From Celeribacter baekdonensis (GTDB taxonomy: Bacteria; Pseudomonadota; Alphaproteobacteria; Rhodobacterales; Rhodobacteraceae), in NCBI RefSeq assembly GCF_003047105.1, contig NZ_CP028475.1, forward strand, positions 2,108,001 to 2,172,000: a DNA stretch of 64,000 bases, in the 5' to 3' direction. A program made the position numbers and the translations under genes. Below the pieces are notes generated by a model, which saw nothing but the letters and a program-made list of their open reading frames with translations, searched no databases and was not told the origin of the DNA. Of this stretch, positions 1 to 8,354 are shown in pieces; positions within the stretch are counted from its first letter, which is position 1; the number at the start of each line of letters is the position of its first letter.

Positions 1-1736
1 CCCGCGTTGGCGAATTGACCCGGATTTTCCTGACCTCGCTTGAGGCGCAACACGTCAAACAAGAACCGGCGCTGCAACGGCTGTTCAAACGGCGGCGCAA
101 GATCGACAATCAATATGAGCTGGTCCACAACCGCCTCAATGTGCTCGATCGCAAGGCGTTTTTGGCGGACAAACTCAACCTGCTGCGCGTGTTCGAAGAA
201 GGGCTGCGCACCGGGTATCTGTTGCACCCGGATGTAATGCGGCTGATCTCGGCCAATCTCGACAAAATCGACACTGAGATGCGCAACACGCCTGAGGCTC
301 AGCGGATTTTCGTGGATCTGTTGCTCAAACACGGCAACCCCGAACGCGCGCTGCGCCGGATGAATGAACTGGGCGTTTTGGGGGCGTTTATCCCGGAGTT
401 TCAGTACATTGTCGCGATGATGCAATTCAACATGTATCACAGCTACACGGTGGATGAGCACACGATTCAGGTGATCTCCAACCTGGCGCAAATCGAGCGT
501 GGCGAGTTGACCGACCCACTGCCTTTGGCAACAAGCATCCTAAAGACCGGCATCAACCGCAAAGTGCTTTATGTCGCAATGTTGCTGCATGACATTGGCA
601 AAGGCCGCCCCGAGGACCATTCGATCATCGGCGCACAAATCGCGCGCAAAGTGGCACCGCGTCTTGGCCTGAAACCGGCGGAATGCGAGACGGTGGAATG
701 GCTGGTCCGTTACCACCTCTTGATGTCGGATATGGCGCAAAAACGCGACATTTCCGATCCGCGCACGGTGCGTGACTTTGCCAAGGCGGTGAAGACCCGC
801 GAGCGGCTTGATCTTTTGACGGTGCTGACGGTCTGTGACATTCGCGGCGTTGGCCCGAATGTCTGGAACAATTGGAAAGCGGTGTTGTTGCGCAACCTGC
901 ATGCACAGACGGCCTATGCACTTGAGCACGGACTGGAAGAAGTCAACCGCGATGCGCGCCAGGGCGAAGCGAAAAAAGTCCTGCGCGAAAAGCTGTCTGG
1001 CTGGGACACAAGCGAGCGACGCAAAGAAATTCAGCGCCATTATGGCCCCTATTGGCAAGGACTGCCGCTGTCTGCCCATCTGGTCTTTGCCGAGCTTTTA
1101 AAGGGCATCAAGGACGACGAAATCCGCACAGATTTGCATCCCGATGAGGACCGCGATGCCACCCGCGCCTGTTTTGCGCTGGCTGACCATCACGGCATTT
1201 TCTCGCGTCTTGCAGGTGCTTTGGCTTTGGTCGGCGCCAATGTCGTGGACGCGCGCACCTACACCTCCAAAGATGGCTATGCGACCGCTGTGTTTTGGAT
1301 TCAGGACAACGATGGCAATCCGTTTGAACAGGCCCGCCTGCCGCGTCTGCGTCAGATGATCGACAAGATTTTGCGCGGGGAAATGGGCGCACGTCAGGCG
1401 CTCGACTCCCGCGACAAAATCAAGAAACGCGAAAGCAAATTCCGGGTGCCGACCTCCATCAGTTTCGACAATGAGGGCTCGGAAATTTTCACCATCATCG
1501 AAGTGGACACCCGTGATCGCCCCGGTCTGTTGTACGATCTGACCCGCGTTTTGGCCGCCAACAACGTCTCCATCGCCACCGCCCAGATCGCCACATATGG
1601 CGCACAGGTCGTGGACGTCTTTTATGTCAAGGACATGTTCGGAATGAAATTCCACAGTGAATCCAAACGCCGCACGTTAGAAAAGAAGCTGCGCGAAGCG
1701 ATTGATCAGGGCGCGGAACGGGCGCGCAGCGCATGA
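1..1736 (+). CDS. glnD: Bifunctional uridylyltransferase/uridylyl-removing enzyme GlnD (5' part missing)
   Basis: GlnD uridylylates and de-uridylylates PII proteins in response to glutamine and so sets nitrogen assimilation. The reading frame is open from the first base, so the N-terminal nucleotidyltransferase domain lies outside the window. About 577 of the usual 900 or so residues are here. What remains is the uridylyl-removing HD domain (LLHDIGKG roughly 195 codons in) and two C-terminal ACT domains that sense glutamine (second one starting near IIEVDTRDRPGLLYDL). The gene ends in an ATGA overlap with murJ, so the two are probably translationally coupled. The domain order leaves little doubt about identity. 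The true start cannot be seen. Confidence 0.95.
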   Translation, partial: RVGELTRIFLTSLEAQHVKQEPALQRLFKRRRKIDNQYELVHNRLNVLDRKAFLADKLNLLRVFEEGLRTGYLLHPDVMRLISANLDKIDTEMRNTPEAQRIFVDLLLKHGNPERALRRMNELGVLGAFIPEFQYIVAMMQFNMYHSYTVDEHTIQVISNLAQIERGELTDPLPLATSILKTGINRKVLYVAMLLHDIGKGRPEDHSIIGAQIARKVAPRLGLKPAECETVEWLVRYHLLMSDMAQKRDISDPRTVRDFAKAVKTRERLDLLTVLTVCDIRGVGPNVWNNWKAVLLRNLHAQTAYALEHGLEEVNRDARQGEAKKVLREKLSGWDTSERRKEIQRHYGPYWQGLPLSAHLVFAELLKGIKDDEIRTDLHPDEDRDATRACFALADHHGIFSRLAGALALVGANVVDARTYTSKDGYATAVFWIQDNDGNPFEQARLPRLRQMIDKILRGEMGARQALDSRDKIKKRESKFRVPTSISFDNEGSEIFTIIEVDTRDRPGLLYDLTRVLAANNVSIATAQIATYGAQVVDVFYVKDMFGMKFHSESKRRTLEKKLREAIDQGAERARSA

Positions 1737-3286
1737 AGCCCATCCGTCTTGTGCGCGGCTTCGTGACCGTGGGCGGCTGGACATTAATGAGCCGGGTGCT
1801 TGGGTTTGTGCGCGACGCGTTGATCGCGGCCTATTTGGGCGCGGGACCGGCGGCAGAGGCCTTTGTCGTGGCCTTTTCCTTGCCCAATATGTTCCGCCGT
1901 TTTTTCGCCGAAGGCACGTTGAACGTGGCCTTTGTGCCGCTGTTCTCAAAGAAACTTGAAACCACGGAGGGTGCCGAAGCGGACGCCAAACGCTTTGCCG
2001 AGGATACGCTCTCGGTCCTTGCCACGGCGCTGATCGTTTTGACACTTTTGGCAACGGTTTTCATGCCCGCTTTGGTCGCGGCCATGGCTGCGGGGTTCAT
2101 CGGCGACGCACGGTTTGACTTGGCGGTGGATTTCGGACGGATCGCCTTTCCTTACGTGGTCTTTATCTCTTTGGGCGCGCTGTTTTCCGGGGTCTTGAAC
2201 GCCACCGGGCGCTTCGCCGTCGCCGCCGCCGCTCCGGTTTTGCTCAACGTCGTGCTCTCGGTCGCGATGATCTCGGCGGCCAAATTAGGCTGGCCCGTGG
2301 ATCACGCCTTGATCTGGGCGGTGCCTGTGGCCGGTCTGGCACAATTGCTCGTGGTCTGGCGCGCTGCGGCCAAGGCGGGGTTCGGCTTGCGCCCACGCCT
2401 GCCGCGCCTGACGCCTGAACTCAAACATTTGTTTCTTTTGGCCGGTCCCGCCGCTTTGGCGGGTGGCGTGGTTCAGATCAACCTGTTGATCGGTCGGCAG
2501 GTCGCGTCATTCTCTGAAACCGGCGCGTTGCAGTATCTCAACTTGGCAGATCGGCTGTATCAATTGCCCTTGGGTGTGGTCGCCATTGCCATTGGCGTTG
2601 TTCTTTTGCCGGATCTGTCGCGGCGCTTGCAGGCCGGAGACGGTCAGGGCGCGCGCGATGCCTATAACCGCGCGTTTGAATTTGCGCTCCTGCTGACCGT
2701 GCCAGCAGCGATTGCGCTGATCGTTATCCCTGAGCCGTTGATTTCCTTTTTGTTTCAACGCGGAGCCTTCACCCCCGCGGACGCTCAGAAAACCGCCTAT
2801 GCGGTGGCGATTTATGGTCTCGGGCTACCGGCCTTTGTGATGCAAAAGGTGTTGCAACCGCTGTATTTTGCCCGTGAAGACACTAAAACTCCGTTCCGCT
2901 TTGCGCTCTATTCGATGGTGATCAACGCGATTGTGGCCATCGGCCTGTCTTTTGTCATTGGCTATCTGGCGGCAGCGGTCGCGACCACTTTTGCCGCTTG
3001 GGGCATGGTCGCACTGTTGTGGTTTGGCAAATCCGACATGGGCGACGAGGTTCATGCAGACCCGCGCTTGATCCGGCGCGCACCGCGTATTTTGATCGCC
3101 TCTGTGATGATGGGCGCGCTGCTTTATGGTGCCAATATTGCGCTCGCTCCGGTGTTCGATCTGTCACGCGGGCTTGGCACGCTGATCTTGGTCAGCCTCG
3201 GTATCATCGGTTATTTCGCCTTTGCCCAAGCGATTGGCGCGGTGCGATTTATCGAACTTAAAGGCGCGGTAAGGCGTCAGAAATAA
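1733..3286 (+). CDS. murJ: Lipid II flippase MurJ
   Basis: MurJ (MviN) moves lipid-linked peptidoglycan precursor across the inner membrane. The 517-residue product has the family length and is built of about 14 hydrophobic segments. The N-terminus has the conserved stretch SRVLGFVRDALIAAYLGAG, followed by FSLPNMFRRFFAEGTLNVAF-type residues around positions 45-65. Its ATG overlaps the glnD stop by four bases, and a glnD-murJ pair is common in Rhodobacteraceae. A hairpin just after the stop (3293-3312) overlaps the end of the convergent rhomboid gene. No unusual feature is visible. Confidence 0.95.
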   Translation: MKPIRLVRGFVTVGGWTLMSRVLGFVRDALIAAYLGAGPAAEAFVVAFSLPNMFRRFFAEGTLNVAFVPLFSKKLETTEGAEADAKRFAEDTLSVLATALIVLTLLATVFMPALVAAMAAGFIGDARFDLAVDFGRIAFPYVVFISLGALFSGVLNATGRFAVAAAAPVLLNVVLSVAMISAAKLGWPVDHALIWAVPVAGLAQLLVVWRAAAKAGFGLRPRLPRLTPELKHLFLLAGPAALAGGVVQINLLIGRQVASFSETGALQYLNLADRLYQLPLGVVAIAIGVVLLPDLSRRLQAGDGQGARDAYNRAFEFALLLTVPAAIALIVIPEPLISFLFQRGAFTPADAQKTAYAVAIYGLGLPAFVMQKVLQPLYFAREDTKTPFRFALYSMVINAIVAIGLSFVIGYLAAAVATTFAAWGMVALLWFGKSDMGDEVHADPRLIRRAPRILIASVMMGALLYGANIALAPVFDLSRGLGTLILVSLGIIGYFAFAQAIGAVRFIELKGAVRRQK

Positions 3287-3300
3287 CGGGATGGCGGCGG

Positions 3301-3999
3301 TTAACGCCGCCGCAACCGTGCGATGATCCGCCCCAAAGCCCCCGGCACCAAAAGCGCCGCTGTGGCAAAGCCTGCGACGAAACCTGCGAGTTTTGCGACC
3401 CAATCGGGAGAGCCGCCGTACAACAGGCCGAAGACCAATTGCAGCCCCATCAACAACCCGATCAGGGTAAAGGCCCGCATCCGGTTCTCCTGCATTCGGC
3501 CAAGGCCAAGCCAAAGGATAAACGTATACGCCCCGATAAAGCCGTAAGCCGCAGGATAAGCGCCCAAAAGCGGCTGAGCTGTATTCAAAATCAAGCCATA
3601 GATCAGCGCGCCGAACAGGGTTGAAACGAAGAAGATCACGAAGACCGCGACATTGCCAAAGGTCTCGCCGACCATTTTGCCCAGAGCCAAAATAAAGACG
3701 ATCGCCATCAGAGCATGAGTCAAAGAGTAATGCACAAAAGCGTAGCTCAAAAACCGGATCACATGCTCAAGCGGCCAAGTGCCCTGCGTGCGCATCGCCT
3801 CAAAAACGGTGTCAAAGAACCCGTAATCCTCCATTGCGGCAATCCGCCAACCGACCGCATCGGGACCACCGATGATGCCGTAAGACCCGATTTGAAACAG
3901 CGCCTCGATGCCACCCAGCACCAAAGCCAGCGCCACCACCGCAGGCGGCAGAGAGTTAAACGGCAATTCGGGACGATGCTCGGAGGGGGTATCATTCAT
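3301..3999 (-). CDS. Rhomboid-family membrane protein, predicted catalytically inactive
   Basis: The 232-residue product has about six membrane segments and aligns with rhomboid intramembrane serine proteases. Active rhomboids carry GASG in TM4 and a His in TM6. Here the TM4 position reads GAYPAAYG, so Tyr-Pro stands where Ser-Gly should be. The TM6 position reads WVAKLAGFVAG, with Lys instead of His. The TM2 HxxxN-type motif is also changed (THALMAI). The fold therefore looks kept and the catalytic dyad lost, as in pseudoproteases such as iRhoms. The gene is convergent with murJ. A Shine-Dalgarno-like AAGGAAAG precedes the ATG. Function is unknown; a chaperone or binding role in the membrane is an inference. 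Confidence 0.8.
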   Translation of the reverse strand: MNDTPSEHRPELPFNSLPPAVVALALVLGGIEALFQIGSYGIIGGPDAVGWRIAAMEDYGFFDTVFEAMRTQGTWPLEHVIRFLSYAFVHYSLTHALMAIVFILALGKMVGETFGNVAVFVIFFVSTLFGALIYGLILNTAQPLLGAYPAAYGFIGAYTFILWLGLGRMQENRMRAFTLIGLLMGLQLVFGLLYGGSPDWVAKLAGFVAGFATAALLVPGALGRIIARLRRR

Positions 4000-4077
4000 T
4001 TTCGGGGGCTTTCCTTGACGCGTTCGTCCTGCATAGGTAAGCGATGATCACCTAACAATCCAGTGACGGAGTTCCAG

Positions 4078-5094
4078 ATGGAGAAGCTCGCCTTCACCCC
4101 CCGTGTTTTTTCGGGGATCAAGCCTTCGGGCGGGCTCACACTCGGCAACTACTTGGGCGCGATCAAGCGTTTCGTAGATATGCAGGGCGGTGAGTTCGAA
4201 ACCATCTATTGCGTGGTGGACATGCACGCGATCACTGTTTGGCAAGACCCCGAGGATCTGCGCCATGCGACCCGTGAAGTGGCCGCAGGCTACCTTGCGG
4301 CGGGCATCGACCCGGAGAAATCGGTCTTGTTCAATCAGTCTCGTGTGTCGGCCCACGCGGAGCTCGGTTGGCTGTTCAACTGTGTCGCGCGCGTCGGGTG
4401 GATGAACCGGATGACGCAGTTCAAAGACAAGGCGGGTAAAAACGCCGAAAACGTGTCGCTTGGGCTCTACGCCTACCCATCTTTGATGGCGGCCGATATT
4501 TTGCTTTATCACGCCACGCATGTGCCGGTGGGCGAAGATCAAAAGCAACACGTCGAATTGACCCGCGACATCGCCAATAAGTTCAACCATGATTACAAGG
4601 TCGATTTCTTCCCGGAAACGATCCCGGTGATCGAAGGTCCGGCGATGCGCGTGATGAACCTGCGCGATGGCACCAAGAAAATGTCCAAATCGGGTGAGTC
4701 GGACATGGAACGCGTCAACATGACCGACGACGCCGACACGATCGCAAAAAAGTTCAAAAAGGCCAAATCGGACGCGGATGTGTTGCCCGAAGAAATGGAA
4801 GGACTCGCAAACCGCCCGGATGCGCGCAACCTAGTGAACATCTACGCAGGTTTGTCCAATATGACGGGCGAAGAGGTTTTGGCGGTCTATGGCGGCCAAG
4901 GCTGGGGCAAGTTCAAACCCGATCTGGCCGAGCTTGCGGTCGAAAAACTCGCGCCGATCTCAAACGAGATGAAACGCCTGATGAATGACCCGGCGGAGAT
5001 TGACCGGATCATGGCGAAAGGCGCGGACAAGGCCAATGAGATCGCCCAGCCGATCCTCAATAAGACCTTTGAGATCATGGGTTTCGTGCGCTAG
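4078..5094 (+). CDS. trpS: Tryptophanyl-tRNA synthetase TrpS
   Basis: TrpS charges tRNA-Trp in the cytoplasm. This class I synthetase has the HIGH-like region [13 protein letters not shown] near the N-terminus and KMSKS at residues 201-205. At 338 residues it has the normal size. An in-frame GTG lies at 4063, but the ATG at 4078 is preceded by GGAG (4068-4071) at good spacing, so I take 4078 as the start. A bidirectional terminator follows. The gene stands alone between the rhomboid-like gene and a convergent L,D-transpeptidase. Confidence 0.95.
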   Translation: MEKLAFTPRVFSGIKPSGGLTLGNYLGAIKRFVDMQGGEFETIYCVVDMHAITVWQDPEDLRHATREVAAGYLAAGIDPEKSVLFNQSRVSAHAELGWLFNCVARVGWMNRMTQFKDKAGKNAENVSLGLYAYPSLMAADILLYHATHVPVGEDQKQHVELTRDIANKFNHDYKVDFFPETIPVIEGPAMRVMNLRDGTKKMSKSGESDMERVNMTDDADTIAKKFKKAKSDADVLPEEMEGLANRPDARNLVNIYAGLSNMTGEEVLAVYGGQGWGKFKPDLAELAVEKLAPISNEMKRLMNDPAEIDRIMAKGADKANEIAQPILNKTFEIMGFVR

Positions 5095-5115
5095 AAAGCG
5101 CGCGTCATTCCAATC

Positions 5116-5143
5116 AAAAGGGCGCCCGATGAGGCGCCCTTTT
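5116..5143. terminator. Bidirectional terminator between trpS and the L,D-transpeptidase gene
   Basis: Perfect 11-bp inverted repeat AAAAGGGCGCC / GGCGCCCTTTT with a 6-nt loop. It has A and T tracts on both sides and sits between two convergent genes. Confidence 0.85.
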
Positions 5144-5166
5144 CGTTTTCATTGCAGTCCAAAACC

Positions 5167-5751
5167 TCAAACCAGCTTCACCTGTGTGCCCACCGCCACG
5201 CGGGGGTAGAGATCGGCAATCATCTCATTATAAAGGCCGATACAGCCATCTGACGAGCGCCGCCCGATCTTGCGTGTGTCATGGGTGCCATGGATACGGT
5301 AATATTGCCACGACAGGTACAAAGCATGAGTGCCAAGCGGGTTTTCCGGCCCGGCGGGCACCGTGACCGGCAGGCTCGGGTCGCGTTCGCGCATCGACGG
5401 CGTTGGTGTCCAGGTCGGCCCCTCCACCTTTTTGATCACCTCGGTATAACCCCGTTTGGTCAATTCCTCGGAAATCGGAACTGAGGTTGGATAAAGTTTA
5501 TATTCCCCATCCGCAGCCCAAAAATGCAAAGCACGGCTCACCGTATCGGCGACAATCGCGCCTTTTCCCAAACTGTCGAAATGCTCATGCCAATCAATTC
5601 GGCGAAAGCTTGAAATATTGCGGCGTGCATTTTGTGGCGCTTGCAATTCATCCGGCAAGGTCAGCCCGATCTCTTGGGCAAACGCCGCTTTGCCGAGAAA
5701 GGGTGCAGCCAAGGTCAGCGCCAAAAACTTACGTCTTTTCAAATCGCTCAT
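5167..5751 (-). CDS. L,D-transpeptidase (YkuD domain), exported
   Basis: YkuD enzymes cross-link peptidoglycan or attach proteins to it in the periplasm through a catalytic Cys. The product (194 residues) starts with KRRKFLALTLAAP and a hydrophobic stretch ending AFA, which fits a Tat-like or Sec signal peptide. The catalytic region has HGTHDT about 18 residues before SSDGCIGL, with the Cys near residue 170. Most YkuD proteins have Arg two residues after that Cys (GCIR); here it is Gly. A longer in-frame start exists at 5805, but GAGGA precedes the ATG at 5751 and only this start exposes the signal peptide. The exact substrate cannot be told from the sequence. Confidence 0.88.
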   Translation of the reverse strand: MSDLKRRKFLALTLAAPFLGKAAFAQEIGLTLPDELQAPQNARRNISSFRRIDWHEHFDSLGKGAIVADTVSRALHFWAADGEYKLYPTSVPISEELTKRGYTEVIKKVEGPTWTPTPSMRERDPSLPVTVPAGPENPLGTHALYLSWQYYRIHGTHDTRKIGRRSSDGCIGLYNEMIADLYPRVAVGTQVKLV

Positions 5752-6137
5752 GTGAATATCCTCGTCGTTTGTGCGTTGCCGGCACCAAACAGACCCCTGC
5801 GACAAACCTCAAATCACGATGGGGTTAACTGGCCAACACGCCGCACAAACGCAGCGTGAATGTCACAGAAGGGATTCAAACCTGTCCTAAATTAAACCTG
5901 CGCCGCATCAGAATCATGGCCCGTCCCCGCCAAAGCGCATGCCCTTGCGCGTGATGTGCGCGGCTTGATCCGTTTCCCCGACAGATCAGCTTCCATTGAC
6001 CCTCGGTTCCTCGGAACCGGGGGCTTTCGGTTTTGTGCCGCCCCCCCCTCTCTCGCGTTGGGGCTGTTGCGTCCGGCGCGCGCCTCGGTCATCATCGGGC
6101 AAAGCCCATTGATCGGGCATCATTCAAAGAGGCCGAT
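5752..6137. other. Divergent intergenic region upstream of the L,D-transpeptidase and the stress-protein gene
   Basis: No credible gene is present in these 386 bases. The one clear structure is a hairpin at about 5999-6022 (CGGTTCC TC GGAACCG with extra C/G pairs), followed by CTTTCGGTTTT. It could end a short upstream transcript or act in the leader of the stress-protein gene. AAAGAGG at 6126-6132 is the ribosome site of the next gene. Confidence 0.5.
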
Positions 6138-6593
6138 ATGCGTAAGTTTCTCGTCATCCTTGATGACAGTCGCGAATGTCTCAATGCCATGCGGTTTGCG
6201 GCCATGCGCGCTGCGAAATCGAACGGTGGTGTGACAATCCTGTCGATCATTCCGCCCGAAGAGTTCAACCATTGGATTGGCGTGGCTGATTTGATGCGAG
6301 AAGAGACCCGCGACCGCATCATTGCCCATTACGAAGTCTTCGCCAAATGGATGCGCGACCGACAGGGCATTGATCCTGAATTGGTGATCCGCGAAGGTGA
6401 AGCGGTGCATGAAATCCTCACTCAAATCAAAGAAGACCCGAAAATTGGCGTTTTGGTTTTGGGCGCAGGCACGGAAAAATCCGGCCCCGGCCCACTCATA
6501 GCGGCGATGATGAAACAGGCGGGTTTTTTGCCCATCCCGATGACACTTGTTCCCGGCGAGATGTCAAAAGAACGCCTTGAGGCGGTGACCTGA
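6138..6593 (+). CDS. Universal stress protein (UspA family)
   Basis: The 151-residue product has the Usp alpha/beta fold pattern: MRKFLVILDDSRE at the N-terminus and a C-terminal nucleotide-loop region around LVLGAGTEKSGPGPL. The canonical loop is GxxGxxG(S/T), so ATP binding is uncertain. AAAGAGG seven bases upstream fixes the ATG at 6138, although the frame is open further upstream. The following DUF2267 gene begins one base after its stop, so the two are probably co-transcribed. Usp proteins take part in stress survival. Which stress is involved cannot be told. Confidence 0.85.
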   Translation: MRKFLVILDDSRECLNAMRFAAMRAAKSNGGVTILSIIPPEEFNHWIGVADLMREETRDRIIAHYEVFAKWMRDRQGIDPELVIREGEAVHEILTQIKEDPKIGVLVLGAGTEKSGPGPLIAAMMKQAGFLPIPMTLVPGEMSKERLEAVT

Positions 6594-6594
6594 T

Positions 6595-7059
6595 ATGCCG
6601 ATGCCATGGAGCTACAAACATTCTGAGAAAGAGTTTAAATCCTTTCTCAAGGATGCAAGGGACCGCATGGGGCAGGTTCTTGAAAGCGACAATATGGCCT
6701 ATACTGCGGTCGATGGCGTGCTGCATGTGTTTCGCCGTCGCCTGACCCCGCCGCAGGTGATTGCCTTTGGCGATGTCTTGCCCTCAACCCTGCGCGCGAT
6801 GTTGGTCTATGGCTGGAAAGTGGACGCAGTGCCTTTGCCCTTTGGCTCTCGCTCAGAGATGATCCGCGAGGCACAGGAGTTACGCCAGAACCACAATATC
6901 ACGCCGCTCAATGTGATCGAAGCCACCGGCTACGCCATATGGCGCCATGTGAACCACCAAGATTTGGCACGCGTTTTGGCCCAGATTGGCCCTGAGGCCG
7001 TGACGTTTTGGCATGTGCCGGGCGTGTCGGCGAAAGAGTTACAGCAACAGATCATTTAG
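6595..7059 (+). CDS. DUF2267 domain protein
   Basis: The 154-residue soluble protein matches the DUF2267 pattern: a helical N-terminal half (DARDRMGQVLESDNMAYTAV, then LHVFRRRLTPPQ) followed by DVLPSTLRAMLVYGWK. DUF2267 proteins have no established biochemical role and often lie next to stress-protein genes, as here. The gene starts directly after the universal stress protein stop, which supports a two-gene operon. There is no signal peptide or membrane segment. Confidence 0.75.
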   Translation: MPMPWSYKHSEKEFKSFLKDARDRMGQVLESDNMAYTAVDGVLHVFRRRLTPPQVIAFGDVLPSTLRAMLVYGWKVDAVPLPFGSRSEMIREAQELRQNHNITPLNVIEATGYAIWRHVNHQDLARVLAQIGPEAVTFWHVPGVSAKELQQQII

Positions 7060-7080
7060 TCTGGCTGACGCGTATCGCGA

Positions 7081-7095
7081 TTAGAATCATTCTAA
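7081..7095. promoter_or_regulatory. Irr-type iron box upstream of the NifU-like gene
   Basis: Perfect 15-base palindrome TTAGAATCATTCTAA. Known Irr boxes (iron control elements) of alphaproteobacteria have this TTAGAA-N3-TTCTAA form. It lies just before a likely -35 element and 60 bases before the start of a Fe-S biogenesis gene. Confidence 0.65.
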
Positions 7096-7098
7096 AAC

Positions 7099-7127
7099 TT
7101 GACTTTTGCGCCCCAAACGCGCATATC
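7099..7127 (+). promoter_or_regulatory. Candidate sigma-70 promoter of the NifU-like gene
   Basis: TTGACT (7099-7104), 17 bases, then CATATC (7122-7127). The iron box ends four bases upstream of the -35, a position compatible with repression or activation by Irr. Confidence 0.5.
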
Positions 7128-7154
7128 CGACAATGATCCTAAGGAATATCCGAA

Positions 7155-7718
7155 ATGTTCATTCAGACCGAATCCACACCGAACCCCGCAACCTTGAAAT
7201 TCTTGCCCGGTCAGACCGTGCTTGAAGCCGGAACGGCAGACTTTCCCACAGCAGACTCTGCGGCTGCTTCGCCGTTGGCACAGCGCGTGTTTGCGGTCGG
7301 CAATGTCACCGGCGTGTTTTTGGGCTCCGATTTCGTCACCGTGACCAAAGAGGACGCCACCGATTGGGACCATATCAAACCCGCCATTCTTGGCGCGATC
7401 ATGGAGCATTTCCAATCCGGCGCACAGGTCATGGACACCCATGCCAGTGCCGCTGGCGGGCATGCGGACCATGATGGACCCGACAGCGAAATCGTCAAAC
7501 AAATCAAAGAATTGCTCGACACCCGCGTGCGCCCCGCCGTGGCCCAAGACGGGGGCGACATCACGTTCCACGGCTTTGATCGCGGCATTGTTTACCTGCA
7601 TATGCAGGGCGCATGCGCGGGCTGCCCCTCTTCGACCCTGACGCTGAAAATGGGCATCGAAAACCTGTTGCGCCATTATATCCCCGAGGTGCTCGAAGTG
7701 CGCCCCGTTGCGGCCTAA
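7155..7718 (+). CDS. NifU-family Fe-S cluster protein (Nfu-type)
   Basis: The product has an N-terminal Nfu_N domain (starts MFIQTESTPNPATLKFLPG, about residues 1-90) and a C-terminal NifU-like domain with the cluster-binding motif CAGCPSS near residue 155. Such proteins carry or deliver [4Fe-4S] clusters to client enzymes in the cytoplasm. At 187 residues the length is normal for the alphaproteobacterial/mitochondrial NFU1 type. A palindromic iron box and promoter lie directly upstream, so expression probably follows iron or heme status. The acetyltransferase gene that follows is almost contiguous. Confidence 0.9.
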   Translation: MFIQTESTPNPATLKFLPGQTVLEAGTADFPTADSAAASPLAQRVFAVGNVTGVFLGSDFVTVTKEDATDWDHIKPAILGAIMEHFQSGAQVMDTHASAAGGHADHDGPDSEIVKQIKELLDTRVRPAVAQDGGDITFHGFDRGIVYLHMQGACAGCPSSTLTLKMGIENLLRHYIPEVLEVRPVAA

Positions 7719-7727
7719 GTGTCTGAA

Positions 7728-8150
7728 ATGACACCAGAGGAGCTTGCCGCGCTCCATTTTGCGAGTTTTCAAACGCCCCGCCCATGGTCTGCCAAAGACT
7801 TTGCGGGGCTTTTGTCTATGCGCGAGAATTTTATCATCACCGGCGATGGACCGTCCTTCATCATGGGCCGCACTGCCGCCCATGAAGCCGAACTTTTGAC
7901 CCTCGCCGTCCATCCCGAAGCCCGCGGTCACGGCCTGGGCCGGGAAATGTTGCGCGCCTATGAGGAAGAGGCCAAATCGCGCCTCGCTTTGATGTCATTC
8001 CTAGAAGTGGCCGAGACGAACACCGTCGCCATTTCGCTCTATCTTTCCGAAGGCTACAGCGAATCTGGTCGGCGTCCGCGCTATTACACCACGCCCGCGA
8101 ATGAGAAAATCGACGCATTGGTTCTGTCCAAGCCTCTAAAACATACGTGA
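7728..8150 (+). CDS. rimI: RimI-like GNAT N-acetyltransferase
   Basis: The product is a single GNAT domain of about 140 residues with the acetyl-CoA loop HPEARGHGLGREML near residue 70 and the usual later VAETNTVAISLYLSEGY segment. RimI acetylates the N-terminus of ribosomal protein S18, but related GNATs have other targets. A GTG at 7719 directly after the NifU stop is in frame. I prefer the ATG at 7728 because the domain begins there; neither start has a clear ribosome site, so coupling to the upstream gene is likely. In many related genomes tsaB sits before rimI; it is not here. Confidence 0.75.
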   Translation: MTPEELAALHFASFQTPRPWSAKDFAGLLSMRENFIITGDGPSFIMGRTAAHEAELLTLAVHPEARGHGLGREMLRAYEEEAKSRLALMSFLEVAETNTVAISLYLSEGYSESGRRPRYYTTPANEKIDALVLSKPLKHT

Positions 8151-8354
8151 CCCTGCGTCACAAAGCGCCGGAATGCCCAATCTCCCTTCATTGCGCGACC
8201 AAACGGTCAAAAATGGTAAAATGTGTATTGACCCTCCCTCTGTGACGCGCCCTAATCTCGTCATACTGCGAGACTGTTTTCTCGCTCACATGGGCTTTGA
8301 CTTGTTTTCAAATAAGGGACTGCCCCAATAGTAAGTATCCAACGGGAGATACCC

